64,000 nucleotides of DNA from Deltaproteobacteria bacterium (GCA_016713535.1 JADJOY010000008.1:62001-126000); one strand, 5' to 3'; shown: positions 8,264-17,868, counted from the first letter of the stretch. Numbers and translations are program-made. The notes: generated from the letters alone by a model not told the origin.

Positions 8264-9339
8264 GGCGCCGCTCCCGGGAGGTTGCGCACCGGTGGAGTGG
8301 GGCGGACCTCGATCGGCGCCGGCTCGCCGAAGAGCACCTCGGGCATCGCCAGCGGGGGCAACACCGGGCCGTACGGGTCGAGCCGGGCGAGGGTCTCGAG
8401 CACGAGGTCGACCTGGGTCGGGCCAGCGCCGTGAGGAACCACCACGCCGTGCGTCGCGAGCCGCACCGCGAAGCCGCGATTCAGGAGCTCGGCGGCGATC
8501 CCCGCGGCGCGGCTGATCGCGGCCTCGATCTCGTCGTCGTGGCCGGTGGCGATGCGCTCGGCGGTGGCCGCTTCGGAGAGGTCGAGGAAGAGCGTCACGC
8601 GGCGCAGCGCCGGCATCTCGAAGTCACGGACCAGCAGAGCGCCGGTGCGCCCGCTGTGCTTCCACGAGATGTGGCGCATCGAGTCGCCGTGCTGGAACGG
8701 GCGGATCGAGTGGATCTCGTCGCCCGGCCCCTTGCGCTGCGACGCCTCCCCGCCCTCGCCGAGCCCGCGCAGCAGGCCCTGCACGGGGCCGCGATCGAGG
8801 GACGGCAGCACCAGCACCTCGAGCGGGTGCGGGATGCGCCGGCCGCGCTCGATGAAGCCGAACGGGAAGCGCGTGCCGATGCGCAGCCCGGGCAGCCGCG
8901 TCGCGCCGCGACGGGTGAAGCGGTATTCGGCCGTGACCTCGACCTCCGCGCCCGGTGGCACCTGCGGTACGAACTTGAGCAGCACCTTGTCGCCGGCCGC
9001 GCTGGTGTCGGTGCACTCGAGCGCGAAGCTCGCCGCGAAGCGCTTGTCGTTCCGGAGCGTCAGCGAGGCCAGCACCGACTCGCCGGCGTGGATCCGTCCC
9101 GGCAGGCGGCGGGCACCGCTCACTCGCCGCAAGGTGGTGAGCGCCAGGATCCCGGACACCAGGAAGAACGCCAGCATCATCGCCAGCGTCAGGTAGAGCA
9201 GGTTGTTGCCGGTGTTCATCGCCGCGAGGCCGACGGCGAACGTGAGGATCAGGTAGGTCACGCCCTCGGCGCGGATGCGCGGGATCTCCTGCGCCCCGGG
9301 GGCGGGAAATCGCGAGTGCGTGGCGGCGCGCGCGGCCAT
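8260..9339 (-). CDS. DUF58 domain protein
   Basis: A 359-aa protein: two N-terminal membrane helices (residues about 27-70), a beta-rich region, then the DUF58 signature (DEIHSIRPFQHGDSMRHISWKHSGR) and a degenerate von Willebrand A-like fold (VTLFLDLSEAATAERIATG). DUF58 proteins almost always accompany MoxR ATPases and are thought to be clients or assembly partners. The gene lies 37 bp after moxR and overlaps tgpA by 4 nt. Confidence 0.92.
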   Translation of the reverse strand: MAARAATHSRFPAPGAQEIPRIRAEGVTYLILTFAVGLAAMNTGNNLLYLTLAMMLAFFLVSGILALTTLRRVSGARRLPGRIHAGESVLASLTLRNDKRFAASFALECTDTSAAGDKVLLKFVPQVPPGAEVEVTAEYRFTRRGATRLPGLRIGTRFPFGFIERGRRIPHPLEVLVLPSLDRGPVQGLLRGLGEGGEASQRKGPGDEIHSIRPFQHGDSMRHISWKHSGRTGALLVRDFEMPALRRVTLFLDLSEAATAERIATGHDDEIEAAISRAAGIAAELLNRGFAVRLATHGVVVPHGAGPTQVDLVLETLARLDPYGPVLPPLAMPEVLFGEPAPIEVRPTPPVRNLPGAAP

Positions 9340-9376
9340 CAGGGCTCGGGCTCGGGCAGGGCGGGTCTCGGGCGGC

Positions 9377-10318
9377 TCACACCGGGACCACGACCCGGCC
9401 CAGCACCGACTGGATCACCGCGGCGGCCTGCGCGTAGGGACGGAAACCATTTCCGCTGCGAGTGCGCAGCACGATGCGGTGGGCGAGCACCGCGACCGCC
9501 ATCTGCTTCACGTCGTCGGGCAGCACGTGGTCGCGTCCCTCGACCAAGGCGTGCGCCTGCGCGGCCCGATAGAGGTGCACGGCGCCGCGGGTGCTGACGC
9601 CGAGCTCGACCTGATCGTGGTCGCGGATGGCGTGGACGATGTCGAGCACGTAGTCCTCGAGCGGCGGAGCCACGCGCACCCTCTCGACCTCGTTCTGGAT
9701 CTCGATCACCTGCTCGGGGGTGATGACCGGCTCGAGCTCGGAGCGCCCACCGTAGAGGTCGGGGTTGCGCAGGATCTGGCGCTCGTGGTCGCGGTCCGGG
9801 TAGCCGAGCCTGAGCGCCACCAGGAAGCGGTCGAGCTGCGACTCGGGCAGCGGGTAGGTGCCGTGGAACTCGAGCGGGTTCTGGGTGGCGATCACCATGA
9901 ACGGCTGCGGCAACGGGTGGGTGTCGTTGTCGATCGTCACCTGGAACTCGTTCATCGCCTCGAGCAAGGCACTCTGCGTCTTGGGCGTGGCGCGATTGAC
10001 CTCGTCGGCGAGGACGATGTTCGCGAACACCGGCCCGGGCCGGAACTCGAAGACCCGCTTGTCGCGGTCGAACACCGACACCCCGAGCACGTCGGCCGGC
10101 AACAGGTCGACGGTGAACTGGATGCGCCGCATCTTGCCGGCGAGGCTGCGCGAGATCGCGAGCGCGAGCGTGGTCTTGCCCACTCCGGGCACGTCCTCGA
10201 GCAGCAGGTGCCCGCGCGCGAACAGCGCCACCGTGGCGAGCCGCACCACGTCGGGCTTGCCGACCAGCATCCGCTCCATGTTCGCGCGCAATGCCTGCAC
10301 GCGGCTCAGATCGACCAT
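9377..10318 (-). CDS. MoxR family AAA+ ATPase
   Basis: A 313-aa MoxR-type AAA+ chaperone. Walker A DVPGVGKTT (42-50), Walker B VLADEVNRATPKTQ (from 102), sensor 1 VIATQNP and the ESQLDRF box are intact. Start is taken at ATG 10318, where MVDLSRVQALRANM begins family similarity; AGGAG lies 12 nt upstream, a long spacing, and the frame stays open upstream without similarity. First gene of the moxR-DUF58-tgpA operon. Confidence 0.93.
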   Translation of the reverse strand: MVDLSRVQALRANMERMLVGKPDVVRLATVALFARGHLLLEDVPGVGKTTLALAISRSLAGKMRRIQFTVDLLPADVLGVSVFDRDKRVFEFRPGPVFANIVLADEVNRATPKTQSALLEAMNEFQVTIDNDTHPLPQPFMVIATQNPLEFHGTYPLPESQLDRFLVALRLGYPDRDHERQILRNPDLYGGRSELEPVITPEQVIEIQNEVERVRVAPPLEDYVLDIVHAIRDHDQVELGVSTRGAVHLYRAAQAHALVEGRDHVLPDDVKQMAVAVLAHRIVLRTRSGNGFRPYAQAAAVIQSVLGRVVVPV

Positions 10319-10674
10319 GTTGGCTTCGTGCTCCTCTCGCGGTGGCTCGCGCCCGCCGCGCTCTCGCTCGTTCGCCGGGTGGATCGTCCGGCGCGTGTGA
10401 CTCCGGTCGTTCCCGCGGGTCGCCGGCGCCTGGGGGGGGCGGGCTAGAGGACCCGAGGGGTGATCGAGCGGGCCGCGCTGGCCCGACCCGGGTTCGGTGC
10501 GGCGAGAATATCGCTCGTACGGACGCCGACCGCCAGCAGATTCGGCGCGCGCACGCAGACTCGCGACGGTCGGCGGCGGTCCCGGGCGGCCACGGGAGGT
10601 CGCCGCGCGCGGAGTAGAATGCGCCCGCCACCCCACACCGCGAGTCCGCCAGACACGGGCCGCGCCGGAGCGCC
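10319..10674. other. Divergent intergenic region, moxR operon / gshB
   Basis: 356 bp with no supported gene. A TAGAAT hexamer at 10615-10620 is a possible -10 for gshB on the plus strand and TATTCT (complement of 10504-10509) a possible -10 for the moxR operon; no good -35 is seen for either. Confidence 0.4.
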
Positions 10675-11670
10675 ATGAGCACGCTGTCGCTGGGATTCGT
10701 GATGGACCCGATCGGGTCCATCGACCAAGACAAGGACACGACGTTCGTGCTGATGCTCGAGGCCCAGGCGCGCGGCCACGAGGTCCTCTACCTCGAGGTG
10801 CCGGATCTCATGTTGCGCGCCGGCCGGACGTGGGGACGTGTGCGACGCGCCAAGCTGCGCCGTGGCAGCCCGCACTTCGAGCTCGGGCCGGCCGAGGCGC
10901 GGCCGCTCGCGTCGATGGACGCGGTCTTCATGCGCAAGGATCCGCCCTACGACATGGGCTACTTCTACGCCACCCACCTGCTCGATCCGGAGCTGTCGGG
11001 AACCTGGATCATCAACGGCGCGCAGGGGCTGCGCGAGGCCACCGAGAAGCTCTTCGGGCTGCGCTTCCCGGAGCTGATTCCGCGCACCCACCTCGCGAGC
11101 GATCCCGGCGAGCTGCGCCGGCTGCTCGTCGAGCTCGGCGGACGGATGGTCGTGAAGCGGCTCGACGGCAGCGGCGGCTCGGGCGTCTTCCTGCTCCGTG
11201 ACGGCGATCCCAACCTCGCCGTGATCCTCGAGACCAGCACCAACTTCGGGCGCACCCCCGTGCTCGCGCAGGAGTTCCTCGAGCGCGCGAGCCGCGGCGA
11301 CAAGCGTCTCATCGTGATCGGCGGCGAGCCGGTGGGCGCCGTGCTGCGGGTGCCCAAGACCCACAACGAGTTCCGCGCCAACATCCACGTCGGCGCCACC
11401 TGTGTCCACGCCGACGTGGACGATCGCGATCGCGAGATCTGCGCGCGGCTCGAGCCCGAGCTCGTCCGCCTCGGGCTCGAGCTGGTCGGGCTCGACGTGA
11501 TCGACGGCTACGTCACGGAGATCAACGTCACCAGCCCGACCGGGTTCCAGGAGATCCGCACGCTGAGCGGGATCGCGCTCGAGGAGCGGATGCTCGACCT
11601 CGTCGAGGACCAGGTACCGGCGCGCCGCGCCGCGATCAGCGCGGCACGCGGGGCGATCGCCGCGGCGTGA
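10675..11670 (+). CDS. gshB: Glutathione synthase
   Basis: A 331-aa ATP-grasp enzyme joining gamma-glutamylcysteine and glycine. The N-terminal FVMDPIGSID, FMRKDPPYDMGYFYATHLL, the ATP-grasp segment MVVKRLDGSGGSGVFLL, and the end EINVTSPTGFQEI are hallmark GshB motifs. Start ATG 10675 with GGAG 4 nt upstream. The stop overlaps the GTG start of the TMTC-like gene by 4 nt. No gshA is visible in the window. Confidence 0.95.
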   Translation: MSTLSLGFVMDPIGSIDQDKDTTFVLMLEAQARGHEVLYLEVPDLMLRAGRTWGRVRRAKLRRGSPHFELGPAEARPLASMDAVFMRKDPPYDMGYFYATHLLDPELSGTWIINGAQGLREATEKLFGLRFPELIPRTHLASDPGELRRLLVELGGRMVVKRLDGSGGSGVFLLRDGDPNLAVILETSTNFGRTPVLAQEFLERASRGDKRLIVIGGEPVGAVLRVPKTHNEFRANIHVGATCVHADVDDRDREICARLEPELVRLGLELVGLDVIDGYVTEINVTSPTGFQEIRTLSGIALEERMLDLVEDQVPARRAAISAARGAIAAA

Positions 11671-13283
11671 TCGCGCCCAACGCCTCATCCGGGAGTCTCG
11701 CGGACGTTCGCGCCGCGGCACTCGCCGTCGTCTTGCTCACCGTCCTCGCCTATGCGCCGGGGCTGCGCGCGCCCTTCACCTACGACGATCGGTTCCTGGT
11801 CGAGCGCTCGCCGGTCGTGACCGGCGTCGCGCCTCTCGGCGACGCCTTCTCGCGCGGCTACTGGGAAGGGATCGCGAGCCATCGCGGCAACGAATACCGG
11901 CCGCTCACGCTCGTGGCGCTGGCGCTCGAGCACCGGCTCTTCGGCCAGGCTTCGGTCGGCTACCGGGTGGTGAGCTGGCTGCTGCATCTCGCATGCGTCG
12001 CCGCCGTGGCGGCGCTCGCGGTGCGGCTCGGGCTCGGCGGGGGCGCGCCGATGGTGGCCGCGCTGGTCTTCGCGCTTCATCCGCTCCACGTCGAGGCCGT
12101 CACCGGCATCGTCGGTCAGGGAGAGCTGCTGCAGACCGCCCTCGCGGTGGCGGCGGTGCTCGCCTTCGTCACCCACGGCACGGTGGCGGCGCTCGCGTGG
12201 CCGGTGCTCACGCTGGCCGCGCTCCTCGCCAAGGAGAGCGCCGTCGTGACGCCGGCCCTGGCCGCGCTCACCGCCGCCTGGATCCGCGCCCGGCGAGGAC
12301 CCGCCGCGGCCCGCTCGCCGCTCGCCGCGGCCGCGGTCGTGCCGCTTCTGGTGGGCTATGTGTGGGTCCGCGCGCAAGTGCTGGGCGGGGTCGCGGGGGT
12401 GGCGAGCGTGAGCGCGCTCGAGAACCCGCTGGTGGACGTGGCGCTGCCGGGGCGGATCGTCGCCGGCGCGTGGCTGCTCGCGCGCTACGCCTGGCTCCAC
12501 CCGTTCCCGGTCGAGCTCTCGATCGACTGGGGGCTCGCCTGCCTGTCGCCACCGACCCGTCTCACCGAGGTCGCGGGGCTGACCTCGGTCGCTGCGTGCG
12601 CCGGCGTGGCCATAGTGGTGGCGCGGAGGCTGCGCTCGCTCGAGTCCTGGGTGGTGGGCTGGTTCGCGCTCAGCCTCGCGATCGCGGCGAACGTGGCCTT
12701 CCCGATCGGCACGATTTTCGGCGAGCGCCTCGCGTACCTGGCTTCGGTGGGCGTGGCGATCGGCGGGGGGGCGGCCCTCGCCGCGCTGGCGCGATGGCGG
12801 CCCCGTGCCGCGCGGCCGCTGCTCGTGGCGCTGGCGGGCCTCCTCGCGATCCGCACCGCGACGCGGAATCTCGACTTCTCGAGCTCGGAGCGGCTGTTCC
12901 GCGCGGCGGTCGAGGTGTGCCCGGCGAGTGTCAAGGCCCGCTACAACCTCGCCGTGCTGGTGGCCGAGGACGGCGCGTTGGGCGAGGCCCTCGAGCACCT
13001 CGACGCGGCGCTCGCGGTGCGGCCGACGTGGGGGACCGCGCTCGCGGCGCGCGGCCGGATCCGCTGGCTGCTCGGTGAGCACCGAGGCGCGGCGGCCGAC
13101 TTCGAGGCCGCTCAGGCGACCGACGGCCACGACCCCGTGGCCCTCGCGGGCCTCGGTGACGTGGCGCGGGCCGCCGGTGACTGCGCGCGGGCGGTCGCGT
13201 TCTACGACGCCGCACTGGCCGTCGCTCCGGGCGATCTCTACGCGCGCGGCGGACGCGCCGCATGCGTGGGCACCTCGCCGTGA
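11667..13283 (+). CDS. TMTC-like membrane protein with C-terminal TPRs
   Basis: A 538-aa protein with many membrane segments through about residue 400. FTYDDRFLV, EYRPLTLVALALEHRLFG and HPLHVEAVTGIVGQGELL match the TMTC (DUF1736) O-mannosyltransferase family of the GT-C fold, including the acidic pair in the first lumenal/periplasmic loop. The C-terminal 130 residues carry about three TPR-like units (VCPASVKARYNLAVL, EALEHLDAALAV, AVAFYDAALAV). GTG start overlaps the gshB stop (GTGA). Bacterial members are functionally untested; transfer of a lipid-linked sugar to envelope proteins is an inference. Confidence 0.82.
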   Translation: MIAPNASSGSLADVRAAALAVVLLTVLAYAPGLRAPFTYDDRFLVERSPVVTGVAPLGDAFSRGYWEGIASHRGNEYRPLTLVALALEHRLFGQASVGYRVVSWLLHLACVAAVAALAVRLGLGGGAPMVAALVFALHPLHVEAVTGIVGQGELLQTALAVAAVLAFVTHGTVAALAWPVLTLAALLAKESAVVTPALAALTAAWIRARRGPAAARSPLAAAAVVPLLVGYVWVRAQVLGGVAGVASVSALENPLVDVALPGRIVAGAWLLARYAWLHPFPVELSIDWGLACLSPPTRLTEVAGLTSVAACAGVAIVVARRLRSLESWVVGWFALSLAIAANVAFPIGTIFGERLAYLASVGVAIGGGAALAALARWRPRAARPLLVALAGLLAIRTATRNLDFSSSERLFRAAVEVCPASVKARYNLAVLVAEDGALGEALEHLDAALAVRPTWGTALAARGRIRWLLGEHRGAAADFEAAQATDGHDPVALAGLGDVARAAGDCARAVAFYDAALAVAPGDLYARGGRAACVGTSP

Positions 13284-13380
13284 CACATTCGCGCGCACGG
13301 GAGAAATCGACCACCATGGCCTGTTAGCCTAGGGCGCGTGTCGAGGTGGGCCGGAGCGGGCGTGAGGCGCGAGGCGTGGC

Positions 13381-14325
13381 ATGGTCGCAGAGGAAGCTGA
13401 CCGCGGAATGAGCGTCACGGGCGGCGAGATGGCCGGGCGACAGCGTCGGGCGCGAGGGTTTCTGGCGCGCGCGGGCGTCGTCGCGGTGGCGGTCTTCGCG
13501 CTGCTCGCCTCGCCAGGGCGAGGCGAAGGCAGCGCGCCCACGCCGATCCGCGTGCCTCCGGCGGACGTGGTGTTGCCGGTCCACGAGGTCGCGCACCAGG
13601 CGTTCGAGGTCGGCGAAGTCTTGCAGTACGAGTTCGGCTGGAAGGGGATCCCCGCCGCGCGCGCCACGCTCAGCGTGCAGGCGGTACCGGGCGACGAACC
13701 GGCGCGGGTGAAGGTGATCGGCTCGGCGCGGACGATGTCGTGGCTCGACTGGATCTGGAAGATGAACGACCGCTTCGAGGCGGTGTTCGAGGCCGACACC
13801 CTGACTCCCGGGACGTTCGACTTCGCGCAGCGTGAGCGCGGGGACAAGGTCGACACCCACCTCGCGATCTCGTGGAAGGACGGCGTCGCGACCAGCCGGC
13901 GCGTCAAGAACGGCAACACGAAGGACTGGCTCTTCCCCATCACCCGTGCCTACGATCCGGTGACCGCGGCGTTCCTCCTGCGCGGCGTCGACCTCGCCAT
14001 CGGCGACGCCAAGCTCGTCGAGGTCCTGAACGGCAAGAGCCGCTACCTGATCACGATGAACGTCGTCGGACGCGAGACCGTGACCGTCCCCGCCGGCACC
14101 TTCGACACCTTCCGCCTGGAGCCCGAGATCAGGAATCCCAACGTTCCGCCGCCACCACCGGAGAAGCGCAAGCTGCGCAAGGTGGCGATCTGGATCTCCA
14201 CGGACGCGCCGCGGCGCATCGTGAAGATCGAGAGCGAGGTGTTCTGGGGCAGCGTCTACGGGCAGTGGACCGAGCCCAGGTCCCCGAACGCGCCGAAAGC
14301 CGATGACTCGCAAGCGGCGGGGTGA
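13381..14325 (+). CDS. DUF3108 domain secreted protein
   Basis: A 314-aa protein with a basic start and hydrophobic segment ARAGVVAVAVFALLASPGRG consistent with a signal peptide, then the DUF3108 beta-rich domain from FEVGEVLQYEFGWKGIPAARATL to the end. Typical elements are YEFGWKGIPAA, WIWKMNDRFEAVF, DPVTAAFLLR and VTVPAGTFDTFRLEP. Start ATG 13381 has GAGG 6 nt upstream; ATG 13408 and 13429 are alternatives. DUF3108 proteins are periplasmic, function unknown, resembling lipid-binding barrels. Confidence 0.85.
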   Translation: MVAEEADRGMSVTGGEMAGRQRRARGFLARAGVVAVAVFALLASPGRGEGSAPTPIRVPPADVVLPVHEVAHQAFEVGEVLQYEFGWKGIPAARATLSVQAVPGDEPARVKVIGSARTMSWLDWIWKMNDRFEAVFEADTLTPGTFDFAQRERGDKVDTHLAISWKDGVATSRRVKNGNTKDWLFPITRAYDPVTAAFLLRGVDLAIGDAKLVEVLNGKSRYLITMNVVGRETVTVPAGTFDTFRLEPEIRNPNVPPPPPEKRKLRKVAIWISTDAPRRIVKIESEVFWGSVYGQWTEPRSPNAPKADDSQAAG

Positions 14326-14373
14326 GCGCATCGTGCCGCCCGCTTCGCCCGTGGCCGTCCGCCGGGTCTCGAC

Positions 14374-15132
14374 GTGAGCGGCGCGAGCGCAGTGGGGCTC
14401 ACGGTCGTCATCCCGGTGCTCAACGAGGAGCAGCGGCTACCGCCCACCCTCGAGCGCATCCTCGGCTACCTCGACGCGCGCACCGACGCGCTCCACGAGG
14501 TGGTGGTGGTCGACGACGGCAGCACCGACCGCTCGTCCGAGGTGGTGCGCTCCTTCCAGCGCGACGGCGTGCGCAGCCGCGTGGAGCTCGTGCGCGTCGA
14601 GCGCAACCGCGGCAAGGGCGCCGCGGTGCGCGACGGGATGCTGGCGGCGCGCGGACGGGTACGGCTGATGTGCGACGCGGATCTGTCGACGCCGATCGAG
14701 GAGGTCGAGGCGCTCGAGGGCCGGCTCGCCGCGGGGGCGCACGTCGCGATCGGCTCGCGCGGGCTCGCCGACTGCCGCGTCGAGGTCCACCAGCCGTGGT
14801 TGCGCGAGAACCTCGGCAAGGTCTTCAACCACTTCGTGCGTGCGGTGACCGGCCTTCCGATCCGTGACACCCAGTGCGGCTTCAAGCTGTTCGCGGCGGA
14901 GTGCGTGCCCGCGGTGTTCGAGCCGCTCTTCACGCCCGGCTTCGCGTTCGACGTCGAGGCGCTGATGCGCGCCCACCGCGGCGGGCTGCGCATCGACGAG
15001 ATCCCCGTGGTGTGGCGGAACGACCCGCGCACCAAGGTCAACGCGAGCGTCGACGGCACCAAGATGGTGATCGACGTGGTGCGCATCCGCGCGCGACTCG
15101 CCCGCGAATCCCGGCGCGAGCGCGGCGCGTGA
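14374..15132 (+). CDS. GT2 family polyprenyl-phosphate glycosyltransferase
   Basis: A 252-aa GT-A fold enzyme similar to dolichyl-phosphate beta-glucosyltransferase (Alg5 type): VVIPVLNEEQRLPPTLERIL, VVDDGSTDRS, the metal-binding DADLSTP, GSRGL, RDTQCGFKLF and FDVEAL are present in the right order. It lacks C-terminal membrane helices. The product is probably a polyprenyl-phosphate sugar, used by the membrane glycosyltransferase encoded next; the two overlap by 4 nt (GTGA). Start GTG 14374. Confidence 0.88.
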   Translation: MSGASAVGLTVVIPVLNEEQRLPPTLERILGYLDARTDALHEVVVVDDGSTDRSSEVVRSFQRDGVRSRVELVRVERNRGKGAAVRDGMLAARGRVRLMCDADLSTPIEEVEALEGRLAAGAHVAIGSRGLADCRVEVHQPWLRENLGKVFNHFVRAVTGLPIRDTQCGFKLFAAECVPAVFEPLFTPGFAFDVEALMRAHRGGLRIDEIPVVWRNDPRTKVNASVDGTKMVIDVVRIRARLARESRRERGA

Positions 15133-17027
15133 ACCGGCCCGCCGAGGCGGAGCGCGGCGCGTCCCTCGCGCTCGCGGGCGGCCTCCTCGCGCTCATCGGC
15201 GCGGAGCTCGCGTTCCACCTGACGGTGGCGTGGAACCTCGCCGCCGACTACTACGACGCCACCGACTACCTGATCAACGCCCGCTTCCTCGCGGGTAACG
15301 GCTCGTGGTTCGAGGGGGTGCGCCCGCCGCTGGTGTCGCTGCTCGACCTACCGTTCTTCGTGGGCGGCGCGGCCCAGGCGTGGCGGGGGCCGCACGTGCT
15401 CGCGACCGTGATCTCGTACGCGGCGCTCGCCGCGAGCTTCGCGCTGCTCGCGCGCTCGCTCGGCACGGTGCGCGCCCTCGCGGCGACGGCGCTGCTCGCG
15501 TTCTCGAGGCTCTTCGTCCACTACGCGCCGTTCGTCATGGCGGACCTCCTCGGGACCGCGGCGGTGGCGGCGGCGCTGGCGCTTCACCTCGCGAGCCGGG
15601 AGCGCGGCGGCACGCTCGCGCGCCTCGGCGTCGCCGTGCTCACCACGCTCGCGGTGGCGGCACGGCATCCGCTCGCGGTGCTCGGGCCGTTCCTCGTCGG
15701 CTTCGAGGTCTTCGAGTCGCTTCGGGCGCGGCGCGTCACGGCGGCGCTACGCGCACCCGGCTTCTGGGCCGCGACGGTGCTGCCGATCCCGGTCTTCGTG
15801 GTGGGCATGGTGGCGATCTTCCGCTGGCGCCTGGGCTGGGACGTCGAGCACGGCCTGCGCGCTCTCGCCGACGTCGTGACCTCGCAGGCGGACAAGAGCG
15901 GGATCACGACGCGGGTGACGGAGTCCCGCCTCGAGTACCTCGAGGCGCTGGTGGTGAGCTTCCGCTGGCCGGTGGTGGTCCTCATGGGCGTCGGGACGTT
16001 CCGTGCGATGGTGCGCGGCTCGGTGGCCGATCGCGCGAACGCGCTGTGGTTCGTCGCCAACCTGGCGCTCTATTCGCTCGTGATCTCGCGTCGCGAGTCG
16101 CGCTACCTCCTTCCCGCGATCCCGAGTGCGGTGAGCCTGGCCGCCGTGGCGCTCTCGGCGCTCGAGGCACGCCTCACGCCTCGGCCGCTCGCGGGGGGCT
16201 GGCGCCCGCGGGGCGTGGCGGCGCTCGGCCTCGGACTGTGGGTCGCGGCCGCGGCGCCGCTCGTACCGGGCGTGATCACCGAGGTGAGTGCGTTTCGCGA
16301 TCCGGTGTACACCGATCCGTTCGCCCAGCGTGTGGCCGAGCGCGCCGGCGCGTTGCTGCGCCCGCCGGGGCGGCTGCTGGTGGTGGGCGACAAGTACGCG
16401 GTCCACCCGCGCGACTACCGATTCACGGACGGCGACGAGTACTACTACTTCCATCACGTCGCACCGCGCTGGTTCCATTACTGGCTGGGCAGCCAGGTGA
16501 CTCCGGTGAGCGCGCCGGCGTCCGTTCCCGAGGACCGCTGGCTCCGGTTTCCGCGCCTGCTCGAGTGGGCCGCACCCGGAGACGTCCTGGTGGTGCTCGA
16601 GCCCGACACCTACCAGACGCGCGTCCAGCCCGCCCACAAGCGGCCGCTCACGGTCGCGCGGGTGTGGGCGGGGAAGGCGGATCGCGACTCCGAGGGCCGC
16701 TGCGATGCCTATCGCGGCGCCCGAGCAGCGGTCGAGCTGTGCCCGTCCGCAGGGGGGCTCGAGGTCCGCGTCCACTCCGCGGCGCCGGTCGAGATCTATG
16801 CGCCGGAAGGTCAGACGTTCGTCTCGAGGGGCTGGTTCGCTCCCACCCCGGCTGGATCCTCGGGCGGGAGAGGCTGGGAGGGGGCGGTGCCGGGATCGCT
16901 GATGCTCGCGAGCTACGACTCGGCGGTCGCCGAGTGCCCACCGACCCGTGCGCTGACCCCGGTGGCGAGCCTCGCGGACGGATCGTGGCCGGGTCCCGGT
17001 GTGTGCCCGATCCTGGGCGCGCCGTGA
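15129..17027 (+). CDS. Membrane glycosyltransferase, GT39/ArnT-like
   Basis: A 632-aa protein beginning at GTG 15129, overlapping the GT2 stop. About ten membrane segments in the first 370 residues; the first outer loop has DYYDATDYLINARFLAGNG followed by PPLVSLL, the acidic and substrate region typical of GT-C enzymes using polyprenyl-phosphate sugars. A large soluble C-terminal domain follows. Together with the GT2 gene it forms a donor-synthase/transferase pair. Acceptor unknown. Confidence 0.8.
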   Translation: MNRPAEAERGASLALAGGLLALIGAELAFHLTVAWNLAADYYDATDYLINARFLAGNGSWFEGVRPPLVSLLDLPFFVGGAAQAWRGPHVLATVISYAALAASFALLARSLGTVRALAATALLAFSRLFVHYAPFVMADLLGTAAVAAALALHLASRERGGTLARLGVAVLTTLAVAARHPLAVLGPFLVGFEVFESLRARRVTAALRAPGFWAATVLPIPVFVVGMVAIFRWRLGWDVEHGLRALADVVTSQADKSGITTRVTESRLEYLEALVVSFRWPVVVLMGVGTFRAMVRGSVADRANALWFVANLALYSLVISRRESRYLLPAIPSAVSLAAVALSALEARLTPRPLAGGWRPRGVAALGLGLWVAAAAPLVPGVITEVSAFRDPVYTDPFAQRVAERAGALLRPPGRLLVVGDKYAVHPRDYRFTDGDEYYYFHHVAPRWFHYWLGSQVTPVSAPASVPEDRWLRFPRLLEWAAPGDVLVVLEPDTYQTRVQPAHKRPLTVARVWAGKADRDSEGRCDAYRGARAAVELCPSAGGLEVRVHSAAPVEIYAPEGQTFVSRGWFAPTPAGSSGGRGWEGAVPGSLMLASYDSAVAECPPTRALTPVASLADGSWPGPGVCPILGAP

Positions 17028-17029
17028 GA

Positions 17030-17050
17030 CGCCGCCGTCAGCGGGCGGCG
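17030..17050. terminator. Bidirectional hairpin between convergent genes
   Basis: CGCCGCC, loop GTCAGCG, GGCGGCG; the loop holds the stop codon of the minus-strand gene and the hairpin starts 3 nt after the plus-strand stop. Confidence 0.5.
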
Positions 17051-17325
17051 GGAGCGTCGTCGGCGAGGAGCACCTTCGCGACCTCGCCCTCGCGGATCAT
17101 CCGGCCGCGCAGCCGCACTTGCGCCCACGTGAGAGGGAACTCCAGGCGACACGCCGCACAGAAACCGTTCGGGGTCTCGCGCTGCAGGCGGTCGCGGAGG
17201 GCGCGGAAGCCGGTCGCCTGCCACTCGATCTTTCCGGCGAACTGGCCACACCCCGGGCACGAGCCGTAGAGCGTCAGCTTGTAGTCGCCGCCGCTGGGCG
17301 GTGGGGTCGGTGGCTGCGGCGTCAT
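17038..17325 (-). CDS. Small zinc-ribbon protein
   Basis: A 95-aa protein with a proline-rich start (MTPQPPTPPPSGG) and a four-cysteine zinc ribbon, SCPGCGQF and GFCAACRLEF, 32 residues apart. ATG 17325 is chosen because the upstream in-frame extension is low-complexity. No known family; possibly a small RNA/DNA- or protein-binding adaptor. Confidence 0.6.
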   Translation of the reverse strand: MTPQPPTPPPSGGDYKLTLYGSCPGCGQFAGKIEWQATGFRALRDRLQRETPNGFCAACRLEFPLTWAQVRLRGRMIREGEVAKVLLADDAPAAR

Positions 17326-17612
17326 CGTGGGTCGGGACGAGGGCTCGCCCCGCCGCGAGTGTACTGCCTCCTGCTCGGGCGCGGAGCAAACGTGCGTCGA
17401 CCGTCGCCGAAACAAAAGGTTCGGGGGCTTCCCCGAGCCCACCATTGGGACCGAGAAAGCCCCCGGGGGGGGCTAGGCGGGCGGAGCCGCGAACGGCTCC
17501 GATCGATGAGGCGCACGGTGTGAGTGCGTGCAGCGGCTCACCGACGGTCCGTCGCTTGTGCAGGCAGCGGGCCAATCGTGAGCCGAGGGGACCCGCCCCA
17601 GAGTTCCCGGGA

Positions 17613-17868
17613 AAATCGAATGGTTTCCTCGAATCCTCGACGGGGGCCCGTGCGTGCGGTGGCGCGAGTGGGGTGTTGTTCTGACGCGGCCCCGCCGAGA
17701 TCCTGACACCCGTCGGCCATTCAGCCGTCGTCGCTGCGCAGTTCGAGCGCCGGTGCGGGAGTGACGTTTTCCGTCCACGGTGAGTGACCACACGCGGAGG
17801 TCTGTCGCCTCCGGTTGTGGTCGGCCGCGGGCGCGAGCGGAGGTCCCGACCGGAACCATTCGATATTT
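17613..17868. repeat. Long-range inverted repeat containing CATTCGAT
   Basis: The segment 17613-17629 (AAAATCGAATGGTTTCC) and the reverse complement of 17852-17868 agree at nearly every position. The core CATTCGAT also occurs at 131-138 upstream of pilin 1. The spacing of about 240 bp fits paired activator sites upstream of a sigma-54 promoter. Confidence 0.45.

Noticed and set aside
17538-17720. 60-aa minus-strand ORF in the pilin 2 upstream region
   Set aside because: No ribosome binding site, lies over regulatory repeats.
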